Positions 26,195 through 36,887 of a stretch of 64,000 nt of DNA are shown one piece after another. The notes under the pieces were generated by a model, which did not search any database, had not been told where the DNA came from, and worked only from the letters and a program-made list of their open reading frames with translations. This stretch comes from Tenacibaculum sp. AHE14PA (GTDB taxonomy: Bacteria > Bacteroidota > Bacteroidia > Flavobacteriales > Flavobacteriaceae). Position numbers and translations under genes: made by a program. The stretch covers positions 1,673,501 to 1,737,500 of the forward strand of contig NZ_CP058983.1 in assembly GCF_019278465.1 (NCBI RefSeq), read 5' to 3'. The number at the start of each line of letters is the position of its first letter. Within the stretch, counting starts at the first letter, position 1.

Positions 26195-29100
26195 ATGAAA
26201 ATAAAAAAAGTACTTGTCGCAAACAGAGGAGAAATTGCTATCAGAATTTTTAGAGCCTGTACAGAAATCAATGTTAAAACAGTAGGTGTTTACACCTTTG
26301 AAGATAGATATTCATTACACAGATATAAAGCAGATGAGTCTTATCAAATAGGAGAAAATAATGCGCCACTAAAACCGTATTTAAATATTGATGAAATTAT
26401 TAGAGTTGCATTAGAAAGTGGTGCCGATGCAGTGCATCCTGGTTATGGTTTTTTATCTGAAAATGCAGATCTTGCTCAGAAGTGTGAGGATAATGGTATT
26501 ATTTTTATTGGACCCAAAGTGTCTGTATTAAAATCTTTAGGAGATAAAATTACAGCAAAAGAGGTTGCTGTTGCAAATAACATTCCCGTAATAAGAAGTA
26601 ACGAAAAGCCTTTAATAAATATTGATGTTGCTTTAAGTGAAGCTGAAATAATTGGCTATCCAATTATGTTAAAAGCTGCTTCTGGTGGTGGCGGAAGAGG
26701 AATGCGTGTTATTAGAAAAGCCGACGAATTAAAAAGAGCTTTTAACGAAAGTAAGCGTGAAGCACTAAATGCATTTGGAGATGATACCGTTTTTTTAGAG
26801 AAATTTGTAGAAAATCCGAAACACATAGAAATTCAAATTGTTGCCGATAATTTCGGAAACACAGTACATCTTTTCGAACGCGATTGCTCTGTGCAACGTC
26901 GCTATCAAAAAGTAATTGAATTTGCGCCGTCATTTGATTTAAAACAAGAAATAAAAAATGCGCTTTATAAATATGCTATCGATATTTGTAAAGCTGTTGA
27001 TTATAATAATATTGGTACTGTAGAATTTTTGGTTGACGATGATGACGCCATCTATTTTATTGAAGTAAATCCAAGAGTTCAGGTAGAACATACGGTTACC
27101 GAAGTGGTAACAAATATAGATTTAATAAAAACTCAACTATTTATTGCTGGTGGATATAAACTAGCTGATCAACAAATAAAAATACCAAACCAAGAAGCCG
27201 TAAAAGTAAATGGCTATGCCCTGCAATGTAGAATTACAACTGAAGACCCACAAAACGATTTTAAACCAGATTACGGAGAAATTACGACTTACAGAAGTGC
27301 GTCTGGATTCGGAATTCGCTTAGACGCTGGTAGTGTTTATCAAGGCGCAGTTATTTCGCCATTTTTCGATTCGATGCTTGTAAAAGTTACAGCAAATAGC
27401 AGAACTTTAGATGGTGCTTGTAGAAAAGTTCGTAGAGCTTTAGCCGAATTTAGAATTAGAGGTGTAAAAACAAACATGCCTTTCCTTGACAACATTCTAA
27501 AACATGAAACCTTTAGAAAAGGAGAAGTAACTGTTAATTTCATCAAAGAAACACCTGATTTATTTATTTTTAAAGCTCCAAGAAATAGGGCTACGAAATT
27601 AGTTACTTATTTAGGAGACGTTATTGTAAATGGGAATCCGGACGTTAAAAAAATAGATCCAACAAAAACATTCGTAAAACCTATTGTTCCTAAGTTTGAT
27701 GCAAATGCTAGCTTCCCTAAAGGAACAAAAGATTTATTAACAGAATTAGGTCCTGAAAAATTTTCTCAGTGGTTAAAAAATGAAAAGAAGGTTCATTTTA
27801 CAGATACCACAATGCGAGACGCACATCAAAGTTTATTAGCTACCAGAATGCGAACTTTTGATATGTTAAAAGTAGCAGAAGGTTACGCAAAAAACAACCC
27901 AGGTATTTTTAGTATGGAGGTTTGGGGAGGCGCAACTTTTGATGTTTGTATGCGTTTTTTACAAGAAAATCCGTGGGAACGCTTACAATTGTTACGTAAA
28001 TCGATGCCAAACGTATTGCTTCAAATGTTAATTAGAGGTTCTAACGGAGTTGGATACACGGCGTATCCTGACAATTTAATTGAAAGCTTCGTGCAACAAT
28101 CTTGGGAAAAAGGAGTCGATATTTTTAGAATTTTCGACTCTTTAAATTGGATGAAATCTATAGCGCCATGCATCGAGCATATTCGTAATAAAACGAATGG
28201 TTTAGCAGAAGGATCAATCTGTTATACAGGCGACATTTTAAATCCGAAGAATACAAAATACAACCTTAAATACTATACCACTTTAGCCAAAGACATCGAA
28301 AATGCCGGTGCACATATTTTAGCAATTAAAGATATGGCTGGTTTATTAAAACCGTATGCAGCTTTCGAGTTGGTTTCAGCATTAAAGCAAGAAGTAAATA
28401 TTCCTATTCATTTACACACACACGACACCTCGTCTATTCAATCAGCTACTTATTTAAAAGCTATTGAAGCCGGAGTTGATGTGGTGGATGTCGCCCTTGG
28501 CGGATTATCAGGGTTAACATCACAACCTAATTTTAATTCGGTTGTAGAAATGATGAAATTTAATGATAGAGAAAGTAATTTAAATATTGATTCTTTAAAT
28601 GAATACTCTAACTATTGGGAAACAGTAAGAGAGTATTATTATCCGTTTGAATCTGGTTTAAAATCAGGTTCTGGTGAAGTTTTTAAACATGAAATTCCGG
28701 GTGGTCAGTACTCAAATCTAAAACCACAAGCACAAGCATTAGGATTAGAAGATCGTTTTCATGAAATTACCAAAATGTATGGCGATGTAAATCACCTTTT
28801 TGGTGATATTGTAAAAGTTACACCAAGCTCTAAAGTAGTTGGTGACATGGCACAGTATTTAGTAAGTAATAACTTAACGGTTCAGGATGTTTTAGAACGT
28901 GGTGATACAATTTCTTTTCCGCAATCGGTAGTTAGTTTCTTTAAAGGAGATTTAGGACAACCAGTTGGCGGATTTCCTAAAGATCTTCAGAAATTAATTT
29001 TAAAAGATCAAAAACCATACACAGACAGACCAAATGCTCATATTGAGCCTTTAGATATCGATAAAGAATATAATGACTTTAAAAAAATATTTGAAAACGA

Positions 29101-29647
29101 CTTAAGCAGGCCTATAGATTTTACAGATTTCTTATCTTATAAATTATACCCAAAAGTATTTACGGATGCTTTTAATAAACATTTAAAATACGACAGTTTA
29201 TTAAACCTACCAACCAAGAATTTCTTTTACGGAATGGAAAGAGGCGAAGAAATTGTTGTTGAATTAGATAAAGGAAAAACTTTATTAATTACTCTAGATT
29301 CTGTTGGAAGACCAAATGAAGATGGAATGGTTACCGTGTATTTTAAAGTGAATGGCCAAGGAAGAGCAGTGCAAATAAAAGATGAATCTATAAAAGTAAA
29401 TAAGATCATTAACACTAAAGCTGATAAAAGTAATTCAAAAGAAATAGGCGCTCCATTACAAGGAATGTTATCTGCTATTTTAGTAAAAGAAGGTGAAAAA
29501 GTGGTTAAAAACCAGCCTTTATTTATTATTGAAGCTATGAAAATGGAAACTACAATTACAGCTACAGAAGATACAACTATAAAACAAACCGTTTTAAAAC
29601 CTGGAGTAATGGTTAACTCTGAAGATTTAGTAATTAGATTATCGTGA
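26195..29647 (+). CDS. pyc: Pyruvate carboxylase
   Basis: 1150 aa, the single-chain form. Biotin carboxylase domain (1 to about 450: 'KVLVANRGEIAIRIFRA', ATP-grasp 'AASGGGGRGMRV', 'EVNPRVQVEHTVTE'), carboxyltransferase domain from about 530 ('FTDTTMRDAHQSLLATRMR', 'AIKDMAGLL', 'HLHTHDTSS'), and C-terminal biotin carrier with biotinyl Lys1116 in 'EAMKMETT'. Makes oxaloacetate from pyruvate and bicarbonate for anaplerosis. Possible regulation through the palindrome at its start site. A terminator follows. Confidence 0.98.
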   Translation: MKIKKVLVANRGEIAIRIFRACTEINVKTVGVYTFEDRYSLHRYKADESYQIGENNAPLKPYLNIDEIIRVALESGADAVHPGYGFLSENADLAQKCEDNGIIFIGPKVSVLKSLGDKITAKEVAVANNIPVIRSNEKPLINIDVALSEAEIIGYPIMLKAASGGGGRGMRVIRKADELKRAFNESKREALNAFGDDTVFLEKFVENPKHIEIQIVADNFGNTVHLFERDCSVQRRYQKVIEFAPSFDLKQEIKNALYKYAIDICKAVDYNNIGTVEFLVDDDDAIYFIEVNPRVQVEHTVTEVVTNIDLIKTQLFIAGGYKLADQQIKIPNQEAVKVNGYALQCRITTEDPQNDFKPDYGEITTYRSASGFGIRLDAGSVYQGAVISPFFDSMLVKVTANSRTLDGACRKVRRALAEFRIRGVKTNMPFLDNILKHETFRKGEVTVNFIKETPDLFIFKAPRNRATKLVTYLGDVIVNGNPDVKKIDPTKTFVKPIVPKFDANASFPKGTKDLLTELGPEKFSQWLKNEKKVHFTDTTMRDAHQSLLATRMRTFDMLKVAEGYAKNNPGIFSMEVWGGATFDVCMRFLQENPWERLQLLRKSMPNVLLQMLIRGSNGVGYTAYPDNLIESFVQQSWEKGVDIFRIFDSLNWMKSIAPCIEHIRNKTNGLAEGSICYTGDILNPKNTKYNLKYYTTLAKDIENAGAHILAIKDMAGLLKPYAAFELVSALKQEVNIPIHLHTHDTSSIQSATYLKAIEAGVDVVDVALGGLSGLTSQPNFNSVVEMMKFNDRESNLNIDSLNEYSNYWETVREYYYPFESGLKSGSGEVFKHEIPGGQYSNLKPQAQALGLEDRFHEITKMYGDVNHLFGDIVKVTPSSKVVGDMAQYLVSNNLTVQDVLERGDTISFPQSVVSFFKGDLGQPVGGFPKDLQKLILKDQKPYTDRPNAHIEPLDIDKEYNDFKKIFENDLSRPIDFTDFLSYKLYPKVFTDAFNKHLKYDSLLNLPTKNFFYGMERGEEIVVELDKGKTLLITLDSVGRPNEDGMVTVYFKVNGQGRAVQIKDESIKVNKIINTKADKSNSKEIGAPLQGMLSAILVKEGEKVVKNQPLFIIEAMKMETTITATEDTTIKQTVLKPGVMVNSEDLVIRLS

Positions 29648-29670
29648 TAATTTATTATTACAAAGCAAAA

Positions 29671-29696
29671 AAACCTCGCAAAAAAGCGAGGTTTTT
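29671..29696 (+). terminator. Terminator of pyc
   Basis: Perfect 9-bp stem AAACCTCGC / GCGAGGTTT, A6 loop, then TT. Confidence 0.8.
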
Positions 29697-29845
29697 ACGT
29701 TATTAACGTACAACATCCTTCTTTCTTAGTTTAAAAAGTATTTACCATCACTATAAATAAATGAAAATCAACTATTTATTTTTTTTATAATTGTTAGTTA
29801 TTTATATTTAGGCATATTTTCTAAAAACTAATCCCCCTAAAGAAA

Positions 29846-30607
29846 ATGAGTACACAAAAAATTAAAAAGAAAATTTTACTTGTATTATTATTTATAGCAA
29901 CAGCACTCTCCTTTTCCTATGCTTTTAATAAAAACTACGATTACAAAATGGTAAGCTCTAGACTTAAAAAATCCATTGAAGAAAAAAAAGAGTTAGAACA
30001 AAAGCTAGAAAAAACAACCGCCAACTACAAAAAATTAAGCGCAAAAAACAAGAAATTATCTAAAAGAGTAATTTTAGAAATTAATAAAATCATCAACCTA
30101 AAAGATTCGGTAGATGAATTAGATAGCGACTTAAAAAAAGACAAAAAAGCACTTGCAAAAAAAACGCATTTAACGAAAAAACTGTCAACTAAAATTAATT
30201 CTTTAGCTACTAAAGTTGATAAAGCTAAATTATTAAAACTAAATATTGTTGAAGTGCTTACTATGAGAAAAAGAAATAATAGTAAGTTTACAACAACGAC
30301 AAATAAAAATAAAATAGATGCTTTTAAAATTAGTTTTCATGTTTTAAAAAATGAAATAGCTAATAAAGGAAAAAAACGAATTTCCATAAAAGTTTTAGAC
30401 TCTAAAAATAATATCGTTATTATTAAAGGTGCTAAAGGTACAGCAAATACATATAGCAGTAAATTAACTATAGATTATAAAAATGAACCATTAGATGTTG
30501 TTTCATTTATAGAGGTGGACAGAAAAAATATAACACCAGGCATTCACAAAGTAATTATTTCTTTAGAAGGACTTTCTGTTGCTCAAAAGACCATTAATTT
30601 GCGCTAA
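29846..30607 (+). CDS. Membrane-anchored or secreted coiled-coil protein
   Basis: 253 aa. Hydrophobic N-terminal segment (about 10-27) after a basic start, either uncleaved anchor or signal peptide. Residues about 35-130 are strongly heptad-like and Lys/Glu rich. The C-terminal 100 residues are beta-type ('FKISFHVLKNEIANKGKKRISIKVLDSKNNIVI', 'GIHKVIISLEGLSVAQKTI'). I do not recognise a named family; similar proteins in flavobacteria are sometimes mislabelled as ParA-like, which this is not, as it has no Walker motif. Transcribed alone, followed by a terminator. Confidence 0.7.
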   Translation: MSTQKIKKKILLVLLFIATALSFSYAFNKNYDYKMVSSRLKKSIEEKKELEQKLEKTTANYKKLSAKNKKLSKRVILEINKIINLKDSVDELDSDLKKDKKALAKKTHLTKKLSTKINSLATKVDKAKLLKLNIVEVLTMRKRNNSKFTTTTNKNKIDAFKISFHVLKNEIANKGKKRISIKVLDSKNNIVIIKGAKGTANTYSSKLTIDYKNEPLDVVSFIEVDRKNITPGIHKVIISLEGLSVAQKTINLR

Positions 30608-30636
30608 AAGATCTTTTTTATGAAAATCACAATTCA

Positions 30637-30662
30637 AAAACCTCCCTTTTGCGAGGTTTTCT
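30637..30662 (+). terminator. Terminator after the coiled-coil gene
   Basis: AAAACCTC / GAGGTTTT, 8-bp stem, 8-nt loop, weak T tail. The rest of the gap up to gyrB holds its promoter only. Confidence 0.6.
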
Positions 30663-30814
30663 GTTTAAACATATTTTTATTCAACCTTAAAAAAAACAAA
30701 AACTAACACTAAAGCACTTTACAGTCATTTTAAGCCCTTTTCTTCAACCTTCCTTAAACTCATAAAAAATCATCATCAAACGCTTAAAACCTTTTAATTT
30801 ACCTTAAAAAAACG

Positions 30815-30822
30815 TAAGTTTG
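30815..30822 (+). promoter_or_regulatory. -7 element of gyrB
   Basis: TAAGTTTG matches TAnnTTTG, about 65 bases upstream of the gyrB ATG. No clear TTG at -33. Confidence 0.4.
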
Positions 30823-30865
30823 TTAGGTTAAACTTTCCTTTCTAAAGACTGTTTATTAAAATTAA

Positions 30866-32824
<1,959 letters not shown>

Positions 32825-32847
32825 CATTTTTTTATTATAAAACTATA

Positions 32848-32880
32848 AAAAGCTCAATCTTAAAAGATTGAGCTTTTTTC
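32848..32880 (+). terminator. Terminator of gyrB
   Basis: 13-bp perfect stem AAAAGCTCAATCT / AGATTGAGCTTTT with loop TAAA and T run. Confidence 0.9.
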
Positions 32881-32916
32881 ATACATTTGCTTCAAACTAA
32901 TTAATAACTTAGTAAA

Positions 32917-33957
32917 ATGAAAAAAATAATTTTATCTATAGTAACTCTTTTAACTTTAGCCTTAAACGTAAAAGCACAAGAATTAGAATCAATTCTTTTA
33001 GCAAAAGAAGATGCTGCAAAATTAACGAACGCTTATTTAAACCCTGCCATGAAAGGATTTATTTACAGCATGAATAATGGTTGGTACCATACCGCTAAGG
33101 TTCATAAAAAATTTGGTTTCGATATAACAATAGGAGCTAACATTTCTTTTATTCCTTCAAAAGATGAAATTTTTAACATTGCTAAGTTAAACCTATCAAG
33201 TAACACAACAGTTACAAACGGTGTTACCTCATCTCCTACCGTTGCGGGGAGTGAAGATATTACACCTGCTGATTTAAGATATGAAACTACGGTAAACGGA
33301 CAAACAGTTTCTGCTGATTTTACAATGCCTAACGGAGTAAAAGAAGATTTACCTGCCAGTGCTGTACCTGCACCTTCTATACAAGTTGGTTTAGGACTTC
33401 CTTTTAAATTAGAAGCAATGGTTCGTTATGTACCAGAAGTTGGTTCTGATGATGTTAAGGGTAGCTTATTTGGTATTGGATTAAAAAAAGAAATTACAAG
33501 TTGGTTTGGCCCCTTAGATAAACTGCCTTTACATGTTTCTTTATTAGCTGCATACACTAATATGAATGTAGATTACACAATAGGTGATGTAGATGGTAAT
33601 ATAGAGGTTAGAAATGGTATCACTCAGTTTAAATTAAACTCGTATACTGTTCAAGCAATTGCTTCTATTAATTTTCCTATTATTAATTTTTATGGAGGAG
33701 TTGGATACAACGGAGGAAGTACTGATTTAGATTTAAAAGGTGACAGCTTTGTTGCCAACTATGAGTCTTCAACCATACCTTCAGTTATTGTTAGGGAAGA
33801 CCTTGGTAAAAACCCATTATCATTAAGCACAAGTACTAGTGGCTTTAATGCAACTATAGGAACTCGCTTAAGCTTAGGTTTCTTTAAAATATTTGGAAGT
33901 TATACAATGCAAGAATATAATTCTGTAAACGCAGGTATCGCTTTTAGCTTTAGATAA
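32917..33957 (+). CDS. Outer-membrane beta-barrel protein (DUF6588-like)
   Basis: 346 aa with signal peptide (about 1-20, 'LALNVKAQE'). The remainder has alternating amphipathic strands with aromatic ends and a C-terminal strand closing in Phe-Arg ('AGIAFSFR'), typical for an outer-membrane barrel. 'AYLNPAMKGFIYSMNNGWYHTAKVH' and 'GFDITIGANISFIP' resemble the DUF6588 family. No transport function can be assigned. Flanked by two strong terminators, so transcribed alone. Confidence 0.75.
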   Translation: MKKIILSIVTLLTLALNVKAQELESILLAKEDAAKLTNAYLNPAMKGFIYSMNNGWYHTAKVHKKFGFDITIGANISFIPSKDEIFNIAKLNLSSNTTVTNGVTSSPTVAGSEDITPADLRYETTVNGQTVSADFTMPNGVKEDLPASAVPAPSIQVGLGLPFKLEAMVRYVPEVGSDDVKGSLFGIGLKKEITSWFGPLDKLPLHVSLLAAYTNMNVDYTIGDVDGNIEVRNGITQFKLNSYTVQAIASINFPIINFYGGVGYNGGSTDLDLKGDSFVANYESSTIPSVIVREDLGKNPLSLSTSTSGFNATIGTRLSLGFFKIFGSYTMQEYNSVNAGIAFSFR

Positions 33958-33981
33958 TCTTTATTCATAAAATAAACATCA

Positions 33982-34019
33982 AAAAAAGAATCTTATTTAT
34001 AAATAAGATTCTTTTTTAT
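33982..34019 (+). terminator. Terminator after the DUF6588-like gene
   Basis: Long palindrome: AAAAAAGAATCTTATTT (33982-33998) and its inverse (34001-34017), with T run. Confidence 0.85.
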
Positions 34020-34061
34020 TTTTATACTTTCGAATCTGAAGTTAATTTACACACAAAAATT

Positions 34062-34814
34062 ATGAAGAGAAAAATTTTTATTTTATTAATTATGACTTGC
34101 AGCCTCATTACAAATGCTCAAAACGAAACTTCTGATAAATTAGAAGGGAAAGATCTTTTTGACAAAGTATATAATAGTTATTCAGGTAAAAAGCTTTCAG
34201 TTGTTGTTTTAAAAGATGGAAAAAGAATAGAAGGGTACAAAAAAGATGTCGACAGAAAAAAAGGTCAGATTTATTACATAAAAATTAAAGACGAACAAAC
34301 AGGGAAAAAGTTAAAATTTGATTCTGACCAAATAAAAGAAATGTATTTATTTCCTGGAGGTATAGAAAAATTTTCTAAATCTTTTAGACACATTTATGAT
34401 GTAAGACAATGGGAAAGAACAGATTTAGATAACGAAATTATTAACCAAGGATATATATATTTTAAAAACCAAGAAGTTTCTTTAAAAAATAAAAAGAAAA
34501 AAAGAGAATATATGATGCAGCTAATCAACCCAACGTTTAGTAAGTATTTAGAAGTTTTTGGAGATCCTTTTGCTAAAGAAACAACAAAGCTTGGTTTTGC
34601 TGGATTTAATGTTGCAGGAGGTCTTGCTAAGTCATATTACATTAAGAAAGACGGTGTTATTTACTGGATGCATAAAAGAGAATTAGATGTTAGATACGAA
34701 AAGCTTTTTGGAGATTGCGAAGAGTTTGTTAAAAAGTATCCTTTAAAAGATATTAAATGGAGATATTTTAGTGAATATATTTTAGAATACACAAAAATGA
34801 TGTCTAAAAAATAA
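34062..34814 (+). CDS. Secreted protein of unknown function
   Basis: 250 aa with a signal peptide (about 1-20, 'CSLITNAQN'). Lys-rich, with 'GKKLSVVVLKDGKRIEGYKKDVDRKK' looking like a small beta-barrel segment of the kind seen in secreted flavobacterial proteins, and an aromatic-rich C-terminal half ('YWMHKRELDVRYEKLFGDCEEF'). Single Cys near the end. No recognised domain. Isolated by terminators on both sides. Confidence 0.7.
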   Translation: MKRKIFILLIMTCSLITNAQNETSDKLEGKDLFDKVYNSYSGKKLSVVVLKDGKRIEGYKKDVDRKKGQIYYIKIKDEQTGKKLKFDSDQIKEMYLFPGGIEKFSKSFRHIYDVRQWERTDLDNEIINQGYIYFKNQEVSLKNKKKKREYMMQLINPTFSKYLEVFGDPFAKETTKLGFAGFNVAGGLAKSYYIKKDGVIYWMHKRELDVRYEKLFGDCEEFVKKYPLKDIKWRYFSEYILEYTKMMSKK

Positions 34815-34830
34815 TCTCAACTAAGCACCT

Positions 34831-34868
34831 ACAAAACCCTATTGAAATTTCAATGGGGTTTTGTTTTT
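34831..34868 (+). terminator. Terminator before mdh
   Basis: ACAAAACCC...ATTGAAA / TTTCAAT...GGGTTTTGT with one T-G wobble, followed by T5. Confidence 0.85.
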
Positions 34869-34937
34869 ATATCCATAGTCAAATCGTTATTTTTGTGCAA
34901 CTTAAATTAATTCATCACAATTAAAAATATAAAAAAA

Positions 34938-35864
34938 ATGAAAGTAACAGTTGTAGGAGCAGGTGCTGTAGGTGCAAGTTGTGCAGAGTACATTGCTATT
35001 AAAAATTTCGCATCAGAAGTTGTATTAGTAGATATTAAAGAAGGTTTTGCTGAAGGTAAAGCAATGGATTTAATGCAAACAGCTTCTTTAAATGGTTTTG
35101 ACACAAAAATAACAGGTACTACAGGAGATTATAGTAAAACTGCAGGGTCTGACGTTTGTGTAATTACTTCTGGTATTGCTCGTAAACCTGGTATGTCTCG
35201 TGACGAATTATTAGGTATCAATTCTGGTATTGTAAAGTCGGTAGCGGCTAGCTTAGTAGAACAATCTCCTAACACTATTATCATTGTGGTTTCTAACCCA
35301 ATGGATACAATGACTTATTTAGTACACAAAGCCACTGGATTACCTAAAAACAGAATTATAGGTATGGGTGGGGCTTTAGATTCTGCTCGTTTTAAGTACC
35401 GTTTAGCGGAAGCTTTAGGCGCTCCTATATCTGATGTTGATGGAATGGTTATTGGAGGTCACTCTGACAAAGGAATGGTTCCTTTAACGCGTTTAGCTAC
35501 TCGTAACTCTGTTCCTGTTTCTGAATTTTTATCAGAAGAAAGATTAGAGCAAGTTATGCAAGATACTAAAGTTGGTGGTGCTACATTAACTGGTTTATTA
35601 GGTACTTCTGCTTGGTATGCACCAGGTGCTGCAGTTTCTGGTATGGTACAAGCTATTGCTTGTGATACCAAAAAAATATTCCCTTGTTCTACTTTATTAG
35701 ATGGTGAATATGGCTTGTCTGATTTATGTATCGGAGTTCCTGTTGTTTTAGGTAAAAACGGAATTGAAAGTATCGTTGAGATTAATTTATCTGATGCTGA
35801 AAAAGTACACTTAACTGCATCTGCAGAAGCTGTTAAAAACAACAATACTGCTTTAAATTTGTAA
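34938..35864 (+). CDS. mdh: Malate dehydrogenase
   Basis: 308 aa, LDH-like type III MDH. Rossmann 'VTVVGAGAVGASCAEYIA', NAD-specific Asp in 'VLVDIKEG', 'ITSGIARKPGMSRDELL' with substrate Arg, 'VVSNPMDTMTYL', 'RIIGMGGALDSARFK' and catalytic His in 'VIGGHSDKGMVP'. Oxidises malate to oxaloacetate in the TCA cycle. The -7 box TATTTTTG lies at 34888-34895, giving a leader of about 35-40 nt. Strong terminator follows. Confidence 0.97.
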   Translation: MKVTVVGAGAVGASCAEYIAIKNFASEVVLVDIKEGFAEGKAMDLMQTASLNGFDTKITGTTGDYSKTAGSDVCVITSGIARKPGMSRDELLGINSGIVKSVAASLVEQSPNTIIIVVSNPMDTMTYLVHKATGLPKNRIIGMGGALDSARFKYRLAEALGAPISDVDGMVIGGHSDKGMVPLTRLATRNSVPVSEFLSEERLEQVMQDTKVGGATLTGLLGTSAWYAPGAAVSGMVQAIACDTKKIFPCSTLLDGEYGLSDLCIGVPVVLGKNGIESIVEINLSDAEKVHLTASAEAVKNNNTALNL

Positions 35865-35889
35865 AATAATTTTAAGCTCTTTAATATAT

Positions 35890-35926
35890 AAACCCTGAGT
35901 AGTTAAACTACTCAGGGTTTTATTTT
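35890..35926 (+). terminator. Terminator of mdh
   Basis: 13-15 bp perfect stem AAACCCTGAGTAG / CTACTCAGGGTTT with loop TTAAA and T tail. Confidence 0.9.
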
Positions 35927-36039
35927 AAAAAAAATTTAAATTTTATGACAAACGTGTAAGGTTCTTTAAAAGATAGCGTCTTTAATTATAAGGAAGCATT
36001 TAGTAGTGTTTCTTTTTCATAGTTTTTCATAGCAATTTT

Positions 36040-36068
36040 CCCACTTCATTCGTGAAGTGGGTTTTTTA
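36040..36068 (+). terminator. Second, apparently orphan terminator downstream of mdh
   Basis: Perfect 9-bp stem CCCACTTCA / TGAAGTGGG, TTCG loop, then seven T on the plus strand. It lies 115 bp beyond mdh's own terminator, and the minus strand lacks a T run, so it does not obviously serve ftsE. It may be a backup, or end a small RNA from 35930-36068. Confidence 0.6.
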
Positions 36069-36075
36069 TTTAAAA

Positions 36076-36762
36076 CTAAACTGTTTGTTGTTGTTGTACT
36101 TCAAACAACTCTCCGCCTTCACACTTAAGAGTTTTTTGCTTAAACTTTACAATTAACTGATAATCGTGCGTAGCCATTAATATGGTTTTTCCGCTTTTAT
36201 GAATTTCATTTAATAAATTCATTACTTCAAGCGATGTTTTAGGATCTAAATTACCCGTAGGTTCATCTGCTAAAATTAACTCAGGATCATTTAACAATGC
36301 CCTTGCAATTGCAACTCGTTGTTGTTCACCTCCAGAAAGTTCGAATGTTTTTTTGTAGTATTTTTCTTTCATTCCTACTTTATCTAAAACCTCGTAGATT
36401 TTATCTTTCATTTCGGTTTTATCTTTCCATCCAGTAGCTTTTAAAACGAATTCTAAGTTTTCAAAAACGTTTCTATCATTTAAAAGTTTAAAATCCTGAA
36501 AAACAATCCCTAATTTTCTCCTTAAAAAAGGAATATCATTTTCTTTCATTTTCTTTAAATCGAAACCTACAATTTCACCCAAACCTCTTTGTAAACGCAA
36601 ATCGCCATACAAGGTTTTTAACAAGCTACTTTTTCCGCTTCCTGTCTTTCCTATCAAGTAATAAAAATCACCTTTATTTAATCTGAAGTTAATTTTTGAT
36701 AATACTAAGTTGTCTTGCTGATAAATATCAGCATTTTCAAGATGTAAAACAGGTCTTTCCAT
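36076..36762 (-). CDS. ftsE: Cell-division ABC ATPase FtsE-like
   Basis: 228 aa ABC ATPase: Walker A 'GKTGSGKSS' (38-46), Q-loop '[10 protein letters not shown]', signature 'LSGGEQQR', Walker B '[13 protein letters not shown]', H-loop His in 'MATHDYQL'. Spacing and '[16 protein letters not shown]' match FtsE, which with FtsX drives septal peptidoglycan hydrolases. ftsX is not adjacent here, so the assignment rests on sequence only; a LolD/MacB-like ATPase is the alternative. The -7 box TAGATTTG sits at 36787-36780 on the minus strand. Confidence 0.85.
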   Translation of the reverse strand: MERPVLHLENADIYQQDNLVLSKINFRLNKGDFYYLIGKTGSGKSSLLKTLYGDLRLQRGLGEIVGFDLKKMKENDIPFLRRKLGIVFQDFKLLNDRNVFENLEFVLKATGWKDKTEMKDKIYEVLDKVGMKEKYYKKTFELSGGEQQRVAIARALLNDPELILADEPTGNLDPKTSLEVMNLLNEIHKSGKTILMATHDYQLIVKFKQKTLKCEGGELFEVQQQQTV

Positions 36763-36851
36763 ATATCGATTCGTTTTTACAAATCTAAAATTTTATTACT
36801 TAATTCTATAACATTTCTTATTTTTGATGCATTGTTTACCAACAAAAACAG

Positions 36852-36872
36852 AAAAGGTACGTTATACCTTTT
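36852..36872 (+). promoter_or_regulatory. Hairpin in the leader of the TPR gene
   Basis: Perfect AAAAGGTA / TACCTTTT with loop CGTTA, between the -7-like box TATTTTTG (36819-36826) and the ATG at 36888. It has no long T run, so a protein- or RNA-level regulatory site is more likely than a terminator. Confidence 0.4.
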
Positions 36873-36887
36873 AGAGAACTAAGATAT

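Noticed and set aside
36076..36762. LolD/MacB-type export ATPase instead of FtsE
   Set aside because: Motif spacing favours FtsE, but without ftsX nearby this remains less than certain.
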